Shown in pieces: positions 15,698 through 18,267 of a stretch of 18,267 bases of DNA. The stretch lies in assembly GCA_004559845.1 (NCBI GenBank), contig SFWW01000018.1, positions 1 to 18,267 on the forward strand, in the 5' to 3' direction. Made by a program: the position numbers and the translations under genes. A model generated the notes under the pieces. The model did not search any database, was not told the DNA's origin, and saw nothing but the letters and a program-made list of their open reading frames with translations. Source of the DNA: a bacterium (GTDB lineage Bacteria > Bacteroidota > Bacteroidia > Bacteroidales > Muribaculaceae). The first letter of the stretch is position 1, and each line of letters starts with the position of its first letter.

Positions 15698-15893
15698 ATG
15701 GCTCGCCGGACAGTATCGTGTGTATCAAGGGGGTATATCCCTACCTGTGGATTCTCGCCACAACCGACCGAGGCTCATCGCTTTGGCTTCGGCGGTCTCC
15801 AAGCTGCGCTTCAGGCTGCGCCTTCGCTTGCAAGTTGTCCACAATACGCCATCTCCGATGGCAGGTTTACCCCTCGCTTACCGCTTCAGGAGG

Positions 15894-16847
15894 TTAAGAG
15901 TCGCTCCCATAGGAGCTTAGAACACAACCTAAGAAACGGAGCAAAATGGATTTCTGCATCCAAAGGTGAAGGCGAAATGTCGGGGAGCTGTCGCTACGAA
16001 TTGAAACACGACAGAACCCCGCATTGCTGCCCCAGCCACCGCCACGGGACACGCGGTTCGACCCAGTATTAGAACCTGTGGGATTGTATTGAGAAGAACT
16101 GCTGTAAGCACCTTTCCAATCGCTACACCATTCCCATACGTTGCCACTCATATCGTAGATGCCCAACTCGTTGGGCGCCTTGGTGGCTACGGGGTGGGTC
16201 TTGTTGCTACTGTTATCATCATACCAAGCCACGTTGCTGAGGGTGTTGCTGCCACTATACTTATAGCCGCGGCTATTGTTGCCACCACGTGCGGCGAACT
16301 CCCATTCCGCCTCAGTGGGGAGGCGGAAGTTTTTACCGGTAAGGGCATTCAGTTTGCGAATAAAAGTTTGGCAATCTTCCCAAGAAACTTCTTCTACCGG
16401 CAAGTTTGAGCCTTTGAAATAGCTTGGGTTGCTGCCCATCACCGCTTGCCAAAGGGCTTGCGTCACCTCGGTTTTGCCAATGCTGTAGGAGGATAGTGTC
16501 ACTTGGTGGGTGGGCTTTTCATCATCATAAGCATCGCTGCCTTGCTCTGCGGTGGCACCCATGGTGAAGGTGCCGCCTCTTACTTCCACCATCTGAAAGC
16601 TCACACCATTGGCATAATAAGTACGCACTTCCGGGGTATAGCTCGACGACACCCTTGGCTCCTCGCTATACTGCTTTTTCGGCGGATTGGGTTTCTTGCC
16701 GGACTGATTGCGCTTCGAATTATCCTTTTTTACCACCTTTTCAGTTTTTTGTTTCTTCTTTTTGGGGCGCTTGGAGCCGGAAGTTTGGGCTATTGCCACT
16801 GTGCAGGCTATAAGGGCTGCTATAAGGATAAAGAAGTATTTTTTCAT
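15894..16847 (-). CDS. FGE/SUMF1-fold exported protein, probable frameshift at the C-terminus
   Basis: The open frame is 317 residues. The start MKKYFFILIA has a hydrophobic export signal, either cut after AIA (residue 20) or processed at Cys15 of LIAC as a lipoprotein. Residues 25-60 are Lys-rich and positively charged. The formylglycine-generating-enzyme-like fold runs from about 84: GGTFTMG (91-97), TEVTQALWQAVMG (126-138), FRLPTEAEWEFAARGG (174-189), GNVWEWCSDW (235-244), RVSRGGGW (265-272) and CRVSIRSD (279-286). Only one of the two active-site cysteines of true FGE is apparent (Cys279), so formylglycine formation is doubtful. After about Leu295 the normal L-G-x-R ending is read in another frame; removing one base of AAA at 15962-15964 would restore it and end at 15929. 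It follows the kinase gene after 15 bases. Confidence 0.85.
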   Translation of the reverse strand: MKKYFFILIAALIACTVAIAQTSGSKRPKKKKQKTEKVVKKDNSKRNQSGKKPNPPKKQYSEEPRVSSSYTPEVRTYYANGVSFQMVEVRGGTFTMGATAEQGSDAYDDEKPTHQVTLSSYSIGKTEVTQALWQAVMGSNPSYFKGSNLPVEEVSWEDCQTFIRKLNALTGKNFRLPTEAEWEFAARGGNNSRGYKYSGSNTLSNVAWYDDNSSNKTHPVATKAPNELGIYDMSGNVWEWCSDWKGAYSSSSQYNPTGSNTGSNRVSRGGGWGSNAGFCRVSIRSDSSPTFRLHLWMQKSILLRFLGCVLSSYGSDS

Positions 16848-16862
16848 TGCTGCTTAAACTGT

Positions 16863-18267
16863 TTATTCTGTGTTACCGTTTTTAATTTTCATATACACTG
16901 TGCCGTCGGGGTTGTACCAGGTGCCGGTGTAGGGGTCGCCGTTATTGAAGGTGCCGGTGAAATAGTAGTTATCTTTTTCAGTCCAGGTACCCTCTTGGTA
17001 CATACCCTGGTCGTTGAATGTACCTTTAAATGCGTAGCCGGTTTTGTACTTTATTTCGCCTTCTGTGGGGATGCCATGCTCGAAAGTGCCTTCCAATACA
17101 GAACTGCCATAGGTAGGAATTTCGGGATATTCGGCTTTGCCTTTGCCGTGTGGAAGGCCATAGGCATCCACTTCACCGGTGTACACGAATTGTCGCTTGG
17201 TTTTGTGACCTTTGGTGAGCTTGATGGTTTGATTGACGACGATGGGCACTGTATCCACCATCGCTGTAGAGTCGGAAGTTTCGGGCGATGCTTCGCCGCC
17301 ATTGCTTCTGGCACAGAATTTGATTATTCCTATCAATAGCGCAAGCGCAACGGCTCCGCCTATTCCCCATATATAGAGGCTTTTGCTTTTTTTCGCCTTA
17401 TCGGATTGATTGATTTTGGGAGCGGGCTGAGGCTGCGGCTTTTTGGGAGCGGGCTGCGGCTTTTTGGGCTCTTGATCGTGGAGGTTGACCGTTTCCTCGT
17501 TGGATGATTCGGTGAGATGACGGATGAAAAGTTCTACCGATTGGGTGCGTTCGCTTTTGCCTTTCATTGCCAAGGCAATGGCAAGGCGCACGTGTTGCGA
17601 CACCTGCTTAGCCATCAGTTCATCCACCGGGAGCCCCTCATCCTGCACGTCCATTGCTTCGGGCGGGGTGACGCCGGTGAGCAACTTATAGAGGGTGGCG
17701 GCAAGGGCGTAGACGTCGCTTTGTGGCGAAAAACTCTGCACGCCATTTTTGCGGTATTGTTCAGCCGGAGAATAGCCGGCGCTGATGCACACGGGCGTGG
17801 TGGTGGTGCCTTTCAGCGAAGCCGCATCGTATTGCTTAGCCACGCCAAAGTCGATGAGCAACACCTTGCCATCGCTGCGGCGGCGAATCATGTTGCCGGG
17901 CTTCACATCAAGGTGGTTCACATTTTTGGAATGGATATAGGTGAGCGCCTGTGCCACATCGCAGATGTAGGCAAGTGCTTCCGCTTCAGGGATGTAGCCA
18001 CGGCGCGCCACCATTTCGCTCAGCGATTCGCCCTCTATGTAGTCCATCACATAGTAGGCAGTGCCATTTTCCTCAAACACGTCGAGGATACGCACAATGT
18101 TGGGGTGAGGGAGTTTGAATATGGTGCGCGCTTCCTTCACGAATTTTTGCTTAAATCGGTCCACCACATCGCGGTTGCCCGAAGTGGGAACGGTTACGTG
18201 GCGGGTGTCAGCATCGCGGTCGCAGTATTCCTTGTAGAAAAACTCCTTGATGGCGACTTTCCCCTCC
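16863..18267 (-). CDS. transmembrane Ser/Thr protein kinase with C-terminal MORN-like repeats (5' end outside window)
   Basis: The N-terminus is beyond the window; 467 residues are visible (numbering from the first visible residue). The first full codons already read EGKVAIKEF, with the ATP-binding Lys7 and the partner Glu45 in VKEAR. The catalytic loop HLDVKPGN (118-125) keeps Asp, Lys and Asn but has Leu for the usual Arg, a non-RD kinase. LIDFGVAK (137-144) is the metal-binding DFG segment. A Pro/Lys/Gln-rich linker (about 264-295) leads to one membrane helix (about 297-317). Beyond it come repeats of the form G-x-F/W...Y-x-G-x-W (about 360-460), MORN-like, presumably periplasmic. The arrangement suggests envelope-to-cytoplasm signalling (inference). 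The FGE-fold gene follows after 15 bases, so the two are probably one operon. Confidence 0.9.
   Translation of the reverse strand, partial: EGKVAIKEFFYKEYCDRDADTRHVTVPTSGNRDVVDRFKQKFVKEARTIFKLPHPNIVRILDVFEENGTAYYVMDYIEGESLSEMVARRGYIPEAEALAYICDVAQALTYIHSKNVNHLDVKPGNMIRRRSDGKVLLIDFGVAKQYDAASLKGTTTTPVCISAGYSPAEQYRKNGVQSFSPQSDVYALAATLYKLLTGVTPPEAMDVQDEGLPVDELMAKQVSQHVRLAIALAMKGKSERTQSVELFIRHLTESSNEETVNLHDQEPKKPQPAPKKPQPQPAPKINQSDKAKKSKSLYIWGIGGAVALALLIGIIKFCARSNGGEASPETSDSTAMVDTVPIVVNQTIKLTKGHKTKRQFVYTGEVDAYGLPHGKGKAEYPEIPTYGSSVLEGTFEHGIPTEGEIKYKTGYAFKGTFNDQGMYQEGTWTEKDNYYFTGTFNNGDPYTGTWYNPDGTVYMKIKNGNTE

Larger units (their letters stand above)
15455..15893. other. GC-rich hairpin-dense gap downstream of the FGE-fold gene
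   Basis: About 440 bases without a credible gene; the short frames here lack any recognisable protein feature. It contains the double terminator and repeat copy B (15651-15697). Further hairpins are GCCATC/GATGGC near 15846-15860 and GCTCC-CATA-GGAGC near 15903-15916 (inside the FGE-fold reading frame), and there are recurring CGCTTC/CTTCGC words at 15790-15835. The base composition differs clearly from the AT-rich gaps elsewhere. It could be an untranslated RNA tail, decayed coding sequence or a repeat-rich insertion. Confidence 0.4.

Noticed and set aside
15565..15920. Three overlapping plus-strand frames of 105-124 codons
   Set aside because: Arg/Ala-rich translations of a GC-rich hairpin-dense gap overlapping a terminator and the FGE-fold gene end; no coding signal favours one.
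1..18267. CRISPR arrays, tRNA or rRNA genes, insertion sequences, prophage genes
   Set aside because: No direct-repeat/spacer pattern, no tRNA or rRNA sequence recognised, and no transposase or integrase motif in any frame; the only tandem repeat has 9-base units without spacers.

Overview
The window looks like chromosomal DNA of a Bacteroidota bacterium, most likely order Bacteroidales; I cannot fix the family. Evidence: about 285-residue primary-type sigma factors without region 1.1, several promoters of the Bacteroidetes form (TTTG or TTG, 18-20 bases, TAnnTTTG), few Shine-Dalgarno sequences, a protein with a gliding-motility-type (CHU_C, type IX secretion) C-terminal domain, an HXXEE membrane protein, and an XRE regulator with the short C-terminal motif common in this group. 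Genes are moderately GC-rich and the gaps AT-rich, apart from two GC-richer hairpin patches.

Layout. 1-2957: a divergent pair of envelope serine proteases, a trypsin-like lipoprotein (-) and an HtrA/DegP protease with two PDZ domains (+), sharing one promoter region; htrA ends at a strong terminator. 2958-5227: two tandem primary-type sigma factors of equal length (+). The downstream copy looks like the housekeeping RpoD; the upstream copy is diverged at promoter-contacting positions. 5345-7590: a LeuA/CimA-family synthase followed by an HXXEE membrane protein. 7692-9420: overlapping pyrK-pyrD (class 1B dihydroorotate dehydrogenase), ending at a terminator shared with the convergent XRE regulator (9634-10176, -). 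The regulator's promoter spacer is filled by two overlapping palindromes. 10248-11067: about 820 bases with no convincing gene but several inverted repeats and two possible outward promoters. 11068-13905: uvrA (-), with a 9-base tandem repeat array just upstream. 14070-15440: secreted CHU_C-domain protein (-). 15450-15893: GC-rich hairpin-dense gap with a double terminator. 15894-18267: an operon (-) of a membrane Ser/Thr kinase with MORN-like repeats (cut by the window end) and an FGE/SUMF1-fold protein whose last residues appear frameshifted.

Most genes are core functions: envelope proteolysis, transcription initiation, branched-chain precursor and pyrimidine synthesis, DNA repair. The least ordinary items are the sigma pair, a 40-base hairpin repeat found at 4056-4095 and, inverted, at 15658-15697 with a compensating base-pair change in its stem, the regulator's palindromic promoter, the tandem array beside uvrA, and the kinase/FGE-fold operon.
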